Of a stretch of DNA of 64,000 nucleotides, positions 17,341-25,976 are shown in pieces. The position numbers were made by a program, and so were the translations under genes. This stretch comes from Lysinimonas soli. Its GTDB lineage: Bacteria > Actinomycetota > Actinomycetes > Actinomycetales > Microbacteriaceae. The notes below the pieces were generated by a model. It was given only the letters and a program-made list of their open reading frames with translations, was not told where the DNA came from and did not search any database. The first letter of the stretch is position 1, and every line of letters begins with the position of its first letter. The stretch covers positions 62,001 through 126,000 of the forward strand of contig NZ_JBHSMG010000002.1 of the NCBI RefSeq assembly GCF_042655435.1, read 5' to 3'.

Positions 17341-18498
17341 CTACCGCGCCGGCCAGTGCCAGGGTGGCTCGTCGAGCATCCCCTGACCGAGCAGCACCGT
17401 CTCGCCGTACTGCTTCTCGAGCCGGTGCACGAGCGCGCCCCGTGCGGCGAGCGCGGTGACCAGTTCGGTCGAGTGCGACACGACGATCAGCTGCGAGCGC
17501 GCCGCCGCGTCGGCGATCAGCTCGGCGAGCGGCCCGAGCAGCGAGGGGTGCAGGCTCGTCTCCGGTTCGTTGAGCACGAGCAGCTCGGCCGGACGCTCGC
17601 TGAGCAGCGCCGCCACCCAGAGCAGGTAGCGCAGGGTGCCGTCCGAGAGCTCCTCGACCTTGAGCGGTCGCAGCAGCCCGGGCTGGGTCAGCAGCAGGGC
17701 GAAGCGACCGCCGCGATCCTCCACCCCGATACGGCTGCCCGGGAACGCGCGGTCGATCGCGACGTGCAGCCGCGCGTCGCCGCCCTGTTCGACGATCGTG
17801 CGCAGGGCGGCGGCGAGATCGGATCCATCGGCGGCCAGCACGGGCGTGCGCGTGCCGACCACCGAGGAGCGGGCGGGCGCCGACTCGTCGGTGCGGACGT
17901 GGTCGTAGAAGCGCCAGCCGCGCAGCGAGTCGCGCAGGGCGAGCAGTTCCGGCGCGAGCAGCGGATCGCCGACCTCGGACAGCATGCTCGCCCAGGCCGG
18001 AATGCTGCGTTCGAAGACGGTCCAGCCCGTCTCGCTGCGCAACCGCACGCTCGGCCCGCGGCGCTCGCTCAGCCGCGATCCGGCGCGGAGCACCGTCCCG
18101 CTCCACACGCTCTCGGCCTTGATCTCGGGGTCGCGCCCGAACATCGAGCTGCGGGCCGGCTGCGGCAGGCCGAAGTCGATGGCATAGCCGAAGTCCTCGC
18201 CCGCGAACCCGAGCCGCAGCGAGACCGGCCCCGCCCGCACGGTTCCCTGAGCCGGACCGCCCTCCTTCACCGCCCGCCCGATGGTCTCGGGGCCGGCCCA
18301 GAGCGTCGAGGGCAGGCCGCCCTCCCGCGCCAGGGCCGCCACGGCGCCGTCCCGTCCGGCCGCCGCGAGCAGCCGTAGGGCGCGGTAGAGGCTGGACTTC
18401 CCGCTGCCGTTCGCCCCCGTGACGACCGTCACCGCCTCGAGCGGAACGACCAGCCGTCGCAGCGAGCGGTACCCCTCGACGGCGAGCGTGCGCAGCAT
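17341..18498 (-). CDS. AAA-family ATPase (RecF/SMC-like, COG4637-like)
   Basis: 385 aa soluble ATPase. Walker A GANGSGKSS is at about 29-37, the ABC-type signature appears as ELSDGTLRYL, and Walker B/D-loop as LLVLNEPETSLHPS. The asparagine in place of the usual Walker B aspartate is, from memory, usual in this family. The N-terminus LRTLAVEGYRSLRRLVVPL is a typical RecF-like opening. No TOPRIM domain or reverse transcriptase is fused or adjacent, so an OLD- or retron-type defence role is not supported. Cellular role unknown. Confidence 0.85.
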   Translation of the reverse strand: MLRTLAVEGYRSLRRLVVPLEAVTVVTGANGSGKSSLYRALRLLAAAGRDGAVAALAREGGLPSTLWAGPETIGRAVKEGGPAQGTVRAGPVSLRLGFAGEDFGYAIDFGLPQPARSSMFGRDPEIKAESVWSGTVLRAGSRLSERRGPSVRLRSETGWTVFERSIPAWASMLSEVGDPLLAPELLALRDSLRGWRFYDHVRTDESAPARSSVVGTRTPVLAADGSDLAAALRTIVEQGGDARLHVAIDRAFPGSRIGVEDRGGRFALLLTQPGLLRPLKVEELSDGTLRYLLWVAALLSERPAELLVLNEPETSLHPSLLGPLAELIADAAARSQLIVVSHSTELVTALAARGALVHRLEKQYGETVLLGQGMLDEPPWHWPAR

Positions 18499-18511
18499 CC
18501 GGATGTCGCCG

Positions 18512-19615
18512 CTAGCGCTGTTCGAGCGAGCTCAGTGTCGCCACGACCTGCCGGGCGATGGTGCGGCCGGCCCGGTTCGCCCCGATCGTGGACGCGGTGG
18601 GCCCGTACCCCGCGAAGAACACCCGCGCGTTGCGCCACGACGCTCCGCCCCCGACGCCGATGCCGCCCTCCTTCTCGCGCAGCTTGAGCGGCGCGAGGTG
18701 ACGCAACTCGGGCCGGAAGCCCGTCGACCAGATGATGGCATCGGCGTGCTGGAACGAGCCGTCGGACCAGCGGACCCCGTCGGCCTCGACCGAGGCGAAC
18801 ATCGGTCGCGCGCGCAGCAGCCCGCGGTCGATGGCGGCCTGGATGCGCCGCGAGCGCGGCACCCCGGTCGTCGAGACGATACTCGGCAGGGCGCGCCCCT
18901 CGCGCGCGGCCGCATCCTGCAGCGCCACGGCCGAGACGCCCGCCTCGATGTTGAGCTCCTGGTCCTCGAGGAAGACGATCGGCCGCCGGGCGACCCAGGT
19001 CAGCGACTTCGCGACGTTCTCGAGCTCCATCAGGAAGCCGATCGCGCTCGTGCCACCGCCCACGATCACGACGTCCTTGTCGGCGAACTCGGCGGCGTCG
19101 ACGTAGTCGGTGGTGTGCAGGTGGCGACCGCGGAAGTCGTTCATGCCGGGGTACCAGGGCACGAACGGCGAGCCCCAGGTGCCCGTCGCGTTGACCAGCA
19201 CCTTCGCGGTCACCTCGCGCGGCCCGTGCTCACCCTCGAAATGCACGATGAAGCCGTCGAGCGTCGACTCGACCTTGGTGACGTTGGCGGGCCGGACCAC
19301 CTGGAGGTCGAAGTGCTCCTCGTAACGGCGGTAGAAATCCGACACGACATCGCGGGCCGGAGCGTGCCGGTCGGCCGTGTCGAAGCTGACGCCGAGCTCC
19401 TCCATGCCGGGCAGGTCGTTGACGCGGTGGGCATAGCCGAGCCGCAGGGCCTCCCACCGGAACTGCCAGGCGCCTCCGGTGCCGGGGCCGCGATCGAGCA
19501 CCACGAAGTCGTTGCCCGGATCCAGCCCCAAACGACGCAGGTAGTACGCGACCGAGAGGCCCGCCTGTCCCGCGCCGATCACGACCACGGACGTGTCGGT
19601 GGTGCGATCGGTCAC
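18512..19615 (-). CDS. Flavin-dependent monooxygenase / NAD(P)-binding oxidoreductase (CzcO-like)
   Basis: 367 aa. An N-terminal FAD-binding Rossmann motif VVIGAGQAGLS (residues about 11-21) and a central NADPH motif VVIVGGGTSAIGF define the group B flavoprotein monooxygenase family, which hydroxylates or oxygenates small organics. It is slightly shorter than Baeyer-Villiger enzymes. GTG 19615 is chosen because TAACGT (19622-19627) ends 6 nt upstream, a leaderless arrangement. It stands 13 bp upstream of the AAA ATPase gene on the same strand and may be cotranscribed. Confidence 0.88.
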   Translation of the reverse strand: MTDRTTDTSVVVIGAGQAGLSVAYYLRRLGLDPGNDFVVLDRGPGTGGAWQFRWEALRLGYAHRVNDLPGMEELGVSFDTADRHAPARDVVSDFYRRYEEHFDLQVVRPANVTKVESTLDGFIVHFEGEHGPREVTAKVLVNATGTWGSPFVPWYPGMNDFRGRHLHTTDYVDAAEFADKDVVIVGGGTSAIGFLMELENVAKSLTWVARRPIVFLEDQELNIEAGVSAVALQDAAAREGRALPSIVSTTGVPRSRRIQAAIDRGLLRARPMFASVEADGVRWSDGSFQHADAIIWSTGFRPELRHLAPLKLREKEGGIGVGGGASWRNARVFFAGYGPTASTIGANRAGRTIARQVVATLSSLEQR

Positions 19616-19723
19616 GCGTCAACGTTACTCGGAAGCCCGACAGGCGCCCGGCGGTTCCCTCACCGACTGGCGTAGCATCGCCCTGGGGCGGGACCGGCCG
19701 GATGCCGCGCAGATGCTGCGTGG

Positions 19724-19729
19724 TAGACT
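19724..19729 (+). promoter_or_regulatory. -10 element of the DUF3073 gene
   Basis: TAGACT, matching the recurrent -10 of this window. Transcription would start near 19736, giving a leader of about 46 nt with a GAGGGGG ribosome site at 19769-19775. Confidence 0.5.
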
Positions 19730-19781
19730 TCCGCGCAGTCTTTCACCCTGTTCCGCATCCTGATTCATGAGGGGGTCACGC

Positions 19782-19994
19782 ATGGGGCGCGGCCGTCAAA
19801 AGGCGAAGCACACGAAGGTCGCACGCGACCTGAAGTACTTCAGCCCAGACACCAATTACGGTGCACTTCAGCAGGAGCTCTCCTCGGGAGATCCGCGTCT
19901 CGAGGAGGACCTCGAGAAGTGGCCCGAGTATTCGGCGTACGCGAGCGCGCTCGACGACGATGACGAAAAAGAGAACGAGTCCAAGAGCGCCTGA
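19782..19994 (+). CDS. DUF3073 family small protein
   Basis: 70 aa. The N-terminus MGRGRQKAKHTKVARDLKYF is basic and the C-terminus strongly acidic (ALDDDDEKENESK). This is the conserved actinobacterial DUF3073, usually found beside purM as here. Function is unknown; the charge pattern suggests nucleic-acid or ribosome contact. ATG 19782 is preferred over an ATG 15 bp upstream because the ribosome site GAGGGGG fits it and family members begin MGRGR. Confidence 0.9.
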   Translation: MGRGRQKAKHTKVARDLKYFSPDTNYGALQQELSSGDPRLEEDLEKWPEYSAYASALDDDDEKENESKSA

Positions 19995-20010
19995 CCGAGC
20001 GCCGAGCTCT

Positions 20011-20031
20011 CGCGGGCGTCGTCTGCCCGCG
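20011..20031. terminator. Bidirectional hairpin between DUF3073 and purM
   Basis: CGCGGGC (20011-20017) and GCCCGCG (20025-20031) form a perfect 7-bp stem with a 7-nt loop, in the 45-bp gap between two convergent genes, so it can serve both. Confidence 0.6.
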
Positions 20032-20039
20032 AACCCGAG

Positions 20040-21143
20040 CTAGCCGGCGAAGTCGCCGACGAGCCTGACGGCCCCGCCGTCGACGCCCTTGGCGCCCTGC
20101 TCGAATCCGCTCAGCTCGTGCTCGCCGACCGTCACCCTCCCGGCGACCCAGGCCGGCAGCCCGGCGGCGGTGAGCGCATGCGTCACCGAACTGGCGGCGC
20201 CCTGCGCGACGACGGCGATCATCCCGACCCCGAGGTTCCAGGTGCCCTCGGTGTCGGCGAGCGAGATCCCGCCCAGCTCGGCGAGCACGCGGAACACCGG
20301 CTGCGGACTCCAGGTGGAGCGATCGAGCTCGACCCACGAGCCGCGCGGCAGCACGCGGGCCAGGTTGGCGGCGATCCCGCCCCCCGTGATGTGGCTGAGG
20401 GCGTGCACCGCACCCGGGAGATCGTCGATGACCCGCAGCAGGGGAGCCGTGTAGAGCCGGGTGGGCTCGAGCAGCACCTCGCCGACGACCCCGCCGAGTT
20501 CGGCCGAGGTGTCGCCGTAGCCGATCCCGCGGGTGCTGAGGATGTGACGCACGAGCGAGAAACCGTTGCTGTGCAGCCCGCTCGAGGCGATCGCGACCAC
20601 GACGTCGCCGTGTTCGACGCGCTCGGGGCCGAGCACCGCATCCGCCTCGACGGCGCCGACCGCCGCGCCGGCGACGTCGTAGTCGTCCGGGCCGAGGAGT
20701 CCGGGGTGCTCGGCGGTCTCGCCGCCGACCAGCGCCGTCCCGGTCGCCGCGCAGGCCGCCGCGATGCCGCCGACGATCGCCGCGATCCGCTCGGGCACGA
20801 CCTTGCCGCAGGCGATGTAGTCGGTCATGAAGAGCGGCTTGGCGCCGACCACGACGATGTCGTCGACGACCATGCCGACGAGATCCTGTCCGATGGTGTC
20901 GTGCTTGTCGAGGGCCTGAGCGATGGCGACCTTGGTGCCGACGCCGTCCGTGCTCGTCGCCAGCAGCGGGCGCGAGAAGCCCGTCAGGAAGGAGACGTCG
21001 AACAGTCCGGCGAATCCGCCGACCCCGCCGAGGACCTCCGGGCCGTGGGTGCGCGTGACCGCGGACTTCATCAACTCGACCGCGAGATCACCGGCCGCCG
21101 TGTCGACTCCGGCTTGGGCGTAGCTGTTCGAGGGGCCCGTCAC
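20040..21143 (-). CDS. purM: Phosphoribosylformylglycinamidine cyclo-ligase
   Basis: 367 aa. It closes the imidazole ring to make AIR, step 5 of purine synthesis. The AIR-synthase fold is evident from STDGVGTKVAIAQALDKHDT and GQDLVGMVVDDIVVVGAKPL, then ITGGGIAANLARVLP. GTG 21143 is chosen because homology begins at YAQAGVD and a TACCCT -10 (21150-21155) ends 6 nt upstream. It shares a symmetric promoter with the divergent gene at 21176. Other pur genes follow within 22 kb but on the other strand. Confidence 0.95.
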   Translation of the reverse strand: MTGPSNSYAQAGVDTAAGDLAVELMKSAVTRTHGPEVLGGVGGFAGLFDVSFLTGFSRPLLATSTDGVGTKVAIAQALDKHDTIGQDLVGMVVDDIVVVGAKPLFMTDYIACGKVVPERIAAIVGGIAAACAATGTALVGGETAEHPGLLGPDDYDVAGAAVGAVEADAVLGPERVEHGDVVVAIASSGLHSNGFSLVRHILSTRGIGYGDTSAELGGVVGEVLLEPTRLYTAPLLRVIDDLPGAVHALSHITGGGIAANLARVLPRGSWVELDRSTWSPQPVFRVLAELGGISLADTEGTWNLGVGMIAVVAQGAASSVTHALTAAGLPAWVAGRVTVGEHELSGFEQGAKGVDGGAVRLVGDFAG

Positions 21144-21147
21144 GGCT

Positions 21148-21171
21148 CCAGGGTACCGGGGCGTACCCTGG
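21148..21171. promoter_or_regulatory. Symmetric bidirectional leaderless promoter
   Basis: CCAGGGTAC (21148-21156) and GTACCCTGG (21163-21171) are perfect 9-bp inverted repeats with a 6-bp centre. Each arm reads TACCCT outward, and in both directions exactly 6 nt separate it from a GTG start (purM at 21143, the 192-aa gene at 21176). The dyad could also be an operator. Confidence 0.65.
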
Positions 21172-21175
21172 CCGC

Positions 21176-21754
21176 GTGCACGCCGGACCGCTGGGCCGTC
21201 CCCGGTGGGAGGTCGTCGAAGACGCCTCCCGCGACGTGCTCGTCGCGCTCTACCTGCGGGACGCCCTCGGCATCGTCGACCCGAGCGGTCTGCCCCGCAT
21301 GCTCGGCACGGGCCTGCCCGAGGTCGACCCACCCGAGCCCTCCATCGCCTTCGCCTGGACCCGTTGGTGGATCCCGCTCATCGAGCCCGACGCCCGCAGC
21401 TGGGGTCTTCCCGAAGGGGACGAGGCCGGCACCGACGCCTTCTCGGCGGCGGTGCGCCGGCACCTCGACAGCGCCCGCGCCTGGGCGATGGTCGCCCACG
21501 AGCAGCACAACGGGAGTTCCATCGCCCGGATGCAGCGCGCTCCCGACGTCACGATCCAGGAGCTGGTGCACGAGCAGGAGGTCGCGCTCGGGCGGGCATC
21601 CCGGCCGTTCCGGCTGCGCATCGAGGTGCTCCCGCTCGCGGCATCCGGCATCTGGTGGATCGGCGAGGACGTGATCGCGGTCGACGAGGCGACCCGCGAC
21701 GAGCCGATCCTCTACCGCGACGCCCTGGCGCCGATCGTCGCGGCGCTGGTCTGA
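21176..21754 (+). CDS. Conserved-looking hypothetical protein beside purM
   Basis: 192 aa, soluble, acidic, rich in Trp (about 9). No known domain is recognised. Visible features are a central AWAMVAHEQHNGSSIARMQ segment and a C-terminal WWIGEDVIAVDEATRDEPILYRD. GTG 21176 is fixed by a TACCCT -10 six nt upstream. The 3' end overlaps the convergent TetR gene by 43 bp, so one of the two ends could be shorter than drawn, but both frames read as genuine protein. Confidence 0.7.
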   Translation: MHAGPLGRPRWEVVEDASRDVLVALYLRDALGIVDPSGLPRMLGTGLPEVDPPEPSIAFAWTRWWIPLIEPDARSWGLPEGDEAGTDAFSAAVRRHLDSARAWAMVAHEQHNGSSIARMQRAPDVTIQELVHEQEVALGRASRPFRLRIEVLPLAASGIWWIGEDVIAVDEATRDEPILYRDALAPIVAALV

Positions 21755-22386
21755 GTCGGCGGCTGGCCAGCGGGGGTGCCCGGGCGCAGGCCGACCGCCG
21801 GCAGGATCACACCGTCGATGACCGAGAGCACGAACGCGCGGTCGACCGGCTCGCCCAGCATGAGCGTGCGGTGCGTCGCCATCGCGCCGCCGATCTGGGA
21901 GACCAGCTCGACGTCGACATCCGCCGGGATCTCGCCCCGCTCGATGGCCCGTCTGAGGAAGACCCGGTTGGCGCTCGCACGCGGCTCGATGACCGCAGCA
22001 CGCACACTGTCGGCGAGCTCCGGATGCCGCGACAGCATCGACACGAGGCCGGCCATCACCTGCAGCTTCTTGGCCGCGCTCTCGACGGAGTGCGGCTTGA
22101 TCATGGCGACGAGGTCGCCGCGCAGCGTCCCGGTGTCGGGGAGCGCGTCGAAGTCGATGTCTGCCGACTTCATGCACGCGACGGCGTCGATCACGAGCTC
22201 GCTCTTGGACGCCCAGCGCCGGTAGACGGTCGCCTTGCCCGCCTTGGCGCGCGCCGCGACCATGTCGATGGTCATCCCGTCGTAGCCGGTCTCGGCCAGC
22301 ACCTTGAGCGTGGCGTCGAGGATCTCGGAGTCGCGCGTCAGATCTCGCTTGCGCCCCAGCTTGGGGGTGGCGTCGAGCTGCGTCAT
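21712..22386 (-). CDS. TetR-family transcriptional regulator
   Basis: 224 aa from the ATG at 22386, preferred over the in-frame ATG at 22401 because GGGAG lies 8 nt upstream of it. The HTH is at about 15-60 (SEILDATLKVLAETGYDGMTIDMVAARAKAGKATVYRRW); a TetR_C ligand domain follows. It is divergent from a DHA2 drug transporter, the classic repressor/pump arrangement, so it probably represses that gene until a drug binds. Confidence 0.9.
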   Translation of the reverse strand: MTQLDATPKLGRKRDLTRDSEILDATLKVLAETGYDGMTIDMVAARAKAGKATVYRRWASKSELVIDAVACMKSADIDFDALPDTGTLRGDLVAMIKPHSVESAAKKLQVMAGLVSMLSRHPELADSVRAAVIEPRASANRVFLRRAIERGEIPADVDVELVSQIGGAMATHRTLMLGEPVDRAFVLSVIDGVILPAVGLRPGTPAGQPPTQTSAATIGARASR

Positions 22387-22448
22387 CGCGGCATCTCCCA
22401 TTCCCTGTCGTGTCGATGATATCCGACGACACGGAACTCGTCGGTTCA

Positions 22449-22489
22449 GGAACTGTTCATTTCCGAAACTCCACAGTACCGTATATAGT
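22449..22489 (+). promoter_or_regulatory. Promoter/operator region of the MFS transporter
   Basis: TATAGT (22484-22489) ends 7 nt before the ATG at 22497, a leaderless arrangement. Upstream GGAA (22449-22452) and TTCC (22461-22464) enclose GGAACTGTTCATTTCC, a candidate TetR half-site pair. The dyad is short, so the operator assignment is tentative. Confidence 0.4.
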
Positions 22490-22496
22490 CTCCTTC

Positions 22497-24005
22497 ATGC
22501 TTGACAACTCCTCGACCACCCCGGCGAACTCCCGCCGCTGGTGGACTCTCGCCATCGTCGCGCTCGCCCAGCTCATGGTCGTGCTCGACTCCACCGTCGT
22601 GAACATCGCCCTCCCGTCCGCCCAGGCCGACCTCGGCTTCAGCAACGGCGATCGGCAGTGGATCATCACCGCGTACTCGCTCGCGTTCGGCAGCCTGCTG
22701 CTGCTCGGTGGGCGAATCTCCGACCTGATCGGGCGCAAGCGCGCCTTCGTCATCGGCCTCGTGGGCTTCGCCCTCGCCTCCGCCCTCGGTGGCGCGGCAG
22801 GAACCTTCGGGCTGCTCGTCGGCGCCCGCGCGCTGCAGGGCGCGTTCGGCGCACTGCTGGCCCCGACCGCTCTCGCCGTACTGACCACGACCTTCACGGT
22901 TCCGAGGGAGCGCGCCCGCGCGTTCGGCATCTTCGGTGCCATCGCGGGCGGCGGCGGCGCCATCGGCCTACTGCTCGGCGGCTACCTCACCCAGGATGTC
23001 GGCTGGCGCTGGAACCTCTACATCAACGTGGCGATCGCCATCATCGCGATCGCCGGCGCGGCCTTCGTCGTCCCGCCGATCGCGCGCAGCGGACCGCGGC
23101 CCAAGCTCGACATCCCGGGCACGATCCTGGTCTCCGCCGCTCTGTTCGCCCTGGTCTACGGGTTCTCGAACGCCGAGAGCGACAGCTGGGGCTCACCGCT
23201 CACCTGGGGCATGCTGACGGCGTCCGGCATCCTGCTCATCGCCTTCGTGCTCTGGCAGCGGCGTGCCGCGCACCCCCTGCTCCCCCTGTCGATCGTGCTC
23301 GATCGCAACCGGGGCGCCGCCTACGCGTCGATCCTGATCGCCGGCGCGAGCATGTTCGGGATCTTCCTGTTCGTGACCTACTACCTGCAGACCTCGCTCA
23401 AGTTCACCCCGATCAACACCGGGCTGGCCTTCCTGCCCATGATCGGGATGCTGGTGCTCGCCGCCCAGCTCGGCACCAACATCCTCGTGCCCCGCTTCGG
23501 CCCGAAGATCCTGGTCCCGATCGGCATGAGCCTCGGCACCGTCGGGATGCTCATGCTCACCCGGCTCGAACTGACCAGCAGCTATGCGGCCGACGTGCTG
23601 CCGGCACTGCTGGTGCTCGGCGCGGCGATGGGTACGATCATGCCGGCCTCGATGCAGACCGCGACGCTGGGCGTCGACCGGCACTTCGCCGGGGTCGCCT
23701 CGGCGATGACCAACACCAGCCAGCAGGTCGGCGGCTCGATCGGCACCGCGCTGCTCAACACGCTCGCCGCCACCGCCGCGACCGACTACGTCGCCTCGCA
23801 CCTGCCGCCCACGTCCACCGTCGCGGCCGAGGCCGCCGTGCACGGCTACGCGGCCGCGTACGGCTGGGGCGCCGGGTTCTTCGCCTTCGGTGCCGTGCTG
23901 GCCGCGCTGCTGTTCCGCCGGCGCAGTCAGGGGCTGTCGCTCGCGCACGCCGCGGCGGCGCCCGCGACGACCGCGGGCGAGCCGGAGCCGGTCATCGCCC
24001 ACTGA
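22497..24005 (+). CDS. MFS drug transporter, DHA2 (14-TMS) family
   Basis: 502 aa integral membrane protein. Helix 1 ends in QLMVVLDSTVVNIALP, the DHA2 motif D1. GGRISDLIGRKRAF is MFS motif A, and GAFGALLAPTALAVLTTTF resembles motif C of antiporters. About 14 hydrophobic helices are spread evenly. It likely exports drugs or toxic metabolites by proton antiport. The start follows the -10 TATAGT by 7 nt, and the upstream TetR gene is divergent. Confidence 0.92.
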   Translation: MLDNSSTTPANSRRWWTLAIVALAQLMVVLDSTVVNIALPSAQADLGFSNGDRQWIITAYSLAFGSLLLLGGRISDLIGRKRAFVIGLVGFALASALGGAAGTFGLLVGARALQGAFGALLAPTALAVLTTTFTVPRERARAFGIFGAIAGGGGAIGLLLGGYLTQDVGWRWNLYINVAIAIIAIAGAAFVVPPIARSGPRPKLDIPGTILVSAALFALVYGFSNAESDSWGSPLTWGMLTASGILLIAFVLWQRRAAHPLLPLSIVLDRNRGAAYASILIAGASMFGIFLFVTYYLQTSLKFTPINTGLAFLPMIGMLVLAAQLGTNILVPRFGPKILVPIGMSLGTVGMLMLTRLELTSSYAADVLPALLVLGAAMGTIMPASMQTATLGVDRHFAGVASAMTNTSQQVGGSIGTALLNTLAATAATDYVASHLPPTSTVAAEAAVHGYAAAYGWGAGFFAFGAVLAALLFRRRSQGLSLAHAAAAPATTAGEPEPVIAH

Positions 24006-24038
24006 GGCGGCCCGGCGAGGGAGCACCTCGTATGGGAA

Positions 24039-24070
24039 GATGGGGCGTACTCGGTCGAGTGCGCCCCATC
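24039..24070 (+). promoter_or_regulatory. Strong hairpin in the purF leader
   Basis: GATGGGGCG-t-ACTC (24039-24052) and GAGT-g-CGCCCCATC (24057-24070) form 13 bp with one mismatch and a GGTC tetraloop, 24 nt upstream of the purF ATG. It may terminate the MFS transcript or act as a cis-element for purF. No T-tract follows. It is not a recognised purine riboswitch. Confidence 0.55.
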
Positions 24071-24094
24071 GAACTTCCGGGAGCCATCCGCCCC

Positions 24095-25552
24095 ATGTGC
24101 GGCATCGTCGGCATCGTCTCTTCGAGTCCCGTCAACCAGCAGGTCTACGACGCGCTCGCCCTGCTGCAACACCGCGGACAGGACTCGACGGGCATCGCCA
24201 CCTCCGACGGCAGCATCATCCACATGCAGAAGGCCAAGGGCCAGGTGCGCGAGGCCTACCGCACGCGCGACATGCGCAGTCTGCTCGGCACCATGGGCCT
24301 CGGCCACGTGCGCTACGCGACCCGGGGCGACGCCAACAAGGAGCAGGAGGCGCAGCCGTTCTACGTGAACGCGCCCTACGGCATCGTGCTCGTGCACAAC
24401 GGCAACCTCACCAACACCCGCGAGCTGACCGAGGCGCTGTTCCACATCGACCGGCGCCACCTCAACACGAGCTCCGACACCGAGCTGCTCGTCAACGTGC
24501 TCGCGCACGAGTTGCAGTCGCAGGTGCGCGGCACCGACCTCGACCCCGATCAGGTGTTCGACGCGATCTCGACGCTCCACGAGCGGGTCGAGGGCTCGTA
24601 CGCCGCGATCGCCCTCATCGCGGGGCAGGGGCTGCTGGCGTTCCGCGACCCGTTCGGCATCCGCCCCCTCGTCCTGGGCAAGCGCACGAGCGGCCTGGTG
24701 GGCACCGAGTGGGTCGTGGCGAGCGAGTCGCTCGTGCTCGAGAGCGGCGGCTACGAGGTCGTGCGCGACGTGGCCCCGGGCGAAGCGATCTTCATCGCCC
24801 GCAACGGCGAGATGTTCTCGCGGCAGTGCGCCAAGAACCCCGTGCTCATCCCCTGCTCGTTCGAGTACGTGTATCTGGCGCGCCCCGACTCGATCATGAA
24901 CGGGATCTCGGTGTACGACGCCCGGCTGCGACTCGGCGACCGCCTGGCCGACACGATCGCGAAGTACACCCCGTCGGGAGCCATCGACGTGGTCATGCCG
25001 ATCCCCGACTCGTCGCGCCCGGCCGCGATGCAGGTCGCCCAGAAGCTCGGCATCGAGTACCGCGAGGGCTTCTACAAGAACCGCTACGTCGGCCGCACCT
25101 TCATCATGCCCGGGCAGGAGCAGCGCACCAAGAGCGTCAAGCAGAAGCTCAACGCGATGGGCTCCGAGTTCCGCGGCAAGAACGTGCTGATCGTCGACGA
25201 CTCGATCGTGCGCGGGACGACCTCGCGTGAGATCGTCGACATGGCCCGTCAGGCCGGCGCCAACTCGGTCACCTTCACCTCGGCGGCGCCGCCCGTGCGC
25301 TACCCGCACGTCTACGGGATCAACATGCCCAGTCGCGCAGAACTGGTCGCCTCGGGCCGCAAGATCCCCGAGATCGCGACCGAGCTCGGCGCCGACTACC
25401 TGATCTACCAGGAGGTCGCCGACATGCAGGCGGCGATCCTCGAGGGCTCCGACATCGAGCGCCTCGAGATGAGCTGCTTCACGGGCGACTACGTGACCGG
25501 CACGGTCACGCCCGAGTACCTCGCCTGGGTCGAGGCGAATCAGCTGAGCTGA
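24095..25552 (+). CDS. purF: Amidophosphoribosyltransferase
   Basis: 485 aa. It commits PRPP to purines by making phosphoribosylamine with glutamine-derived ammonia. The protein starts MCGIVGIVS, so Cys2 is the N-terminal nucleophile with no propeptide. Glutamine-site residues ALLQHRGQDSTGI and LGHVRYATRG follow, and the PRPP loop VLIVDDSIVRGTTS lies at about 364-377. A CxnC iron-sulfur signature of the B. subtilis type is suggested by conserved C-terminal cysteines but not certain. Upstream in-frame codons exist, but only this ATG gives Cys2. Confidence 0.95.
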   Translation: MCGIVGIVSSSPVNQQVYDALALLQHRGQDSTGIATSDGSIIHMQKAKGQVREAYRTRDMRSLLGTMGLGHVRYATRGDANKEQEAQPFYVNAPYGIVLVHNGNLTNTRELTEALFHIDRRHLNTSSDTELLVNVLAHELQSQVRGTDLDPDQVFDAISTLHERVEGSYAAIALIAGQGLLAFRDPFGIRPLVLGKRTSGLVGTEWVVASESLVLESGGYEVVRDVAPGEAIFIARNGEMFSRQCAKNPVLIPCSFEYVYLARPDSIMNGISVYDARLRLGDRLADTIAKYTPSGAIDVVMPIPDSSRPAAMQVAQKLGIEYREGFYKNRYVGRTFIMPGQEQRTKSVKQKLNAMGSEFRGKNVLIVDDSIVRGTTSREIVDMARQAGANSVTFTSAAPPVRYPHVYGINMPSRAELVASGRKIPEIATELGADYLIYQEVADMQAAILEGSDIERLEMSCFTGDYVTGTVTPEYLAWVEANQLS

Positions 25553-25586
25553 GCCGCGCGACGGCTGAGCGCCGGGGCGTCGGGCC

Positions 25587-25895
25587 TCAGGCCTCGGGGG
25601 GACCCACCTGTTCGCGCTCGGCCGCGACGATGCGCGAGCGGCGCACCGAGCGGCGGTCGAGCAGCAGTCCGACGATCGCGCCCAGCACCACCCCGGCGGG
25701 AACGCCGTAGAAGCAGAAGTACCCGTAGGTGGCCGCGAATCCGATCTTCGGGTCGGCAGGGGCCAGACCCGTGACGATCAGGGTCACGATGGCGCCGACG
25801 ACCGCCCCCAGCAGCAGGAACACCGGCAGCCGCGGCGCGCGGCGCACTCGCACCTGTGTCGCGGACTCGGCGAGGCTCGGCTGGGGGGTGGTCAC
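25587..25895 (-). CDS. Small two-helix membrane protein beside purF
   Basis: 102 aa. Two hydrophobic helices (VFLLLGAVVGAIVTLIVTGL and YGVPAGVVLGAIVGLLL) flank a short loop, followed by a basic RRSVRRSR tail. No named family is recognised, though a protein like this commonly follows purF in related actinobacteria. GTG 25895 is chosen because GACAAT (25902-25907) ends 6 nt upstream; longer starts would run into Pro/Arg-rich noise. Convergent with purF. Confidence 0.65.
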   Translation of the reverse strand: MTTPQPSLAESATQVRVRRAPRLPVFLLLGAVVGAIVTLIVTGLAPADPKIGFAATYGYFCFYGVPAGVVLGAIVGLLLDRRSVRRSRIVAAEREQVGPPEA

Positions 25896-25976
25896 CCGTC
25901 CATTGTCGCCGATCCGCCGGGGCTCCGCGGCCGAGTGGTCCGGCATCCGCCTCACTCACCCGCATCCGCCCCGCGG

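Noticed and set aside
17341..18498. AAA ATPase as part of a phage-defence system
   Set aside because: No TOPRIM, nuclease, reverse transcriptase or toxin partner next to it.
22541..25552. 1003-aa frame with PurF as a C-terminal part
   Set aside because: Codons before 24095 are an out-of-frame shadow of the MFS gene; PurF must begin Met-Cys.
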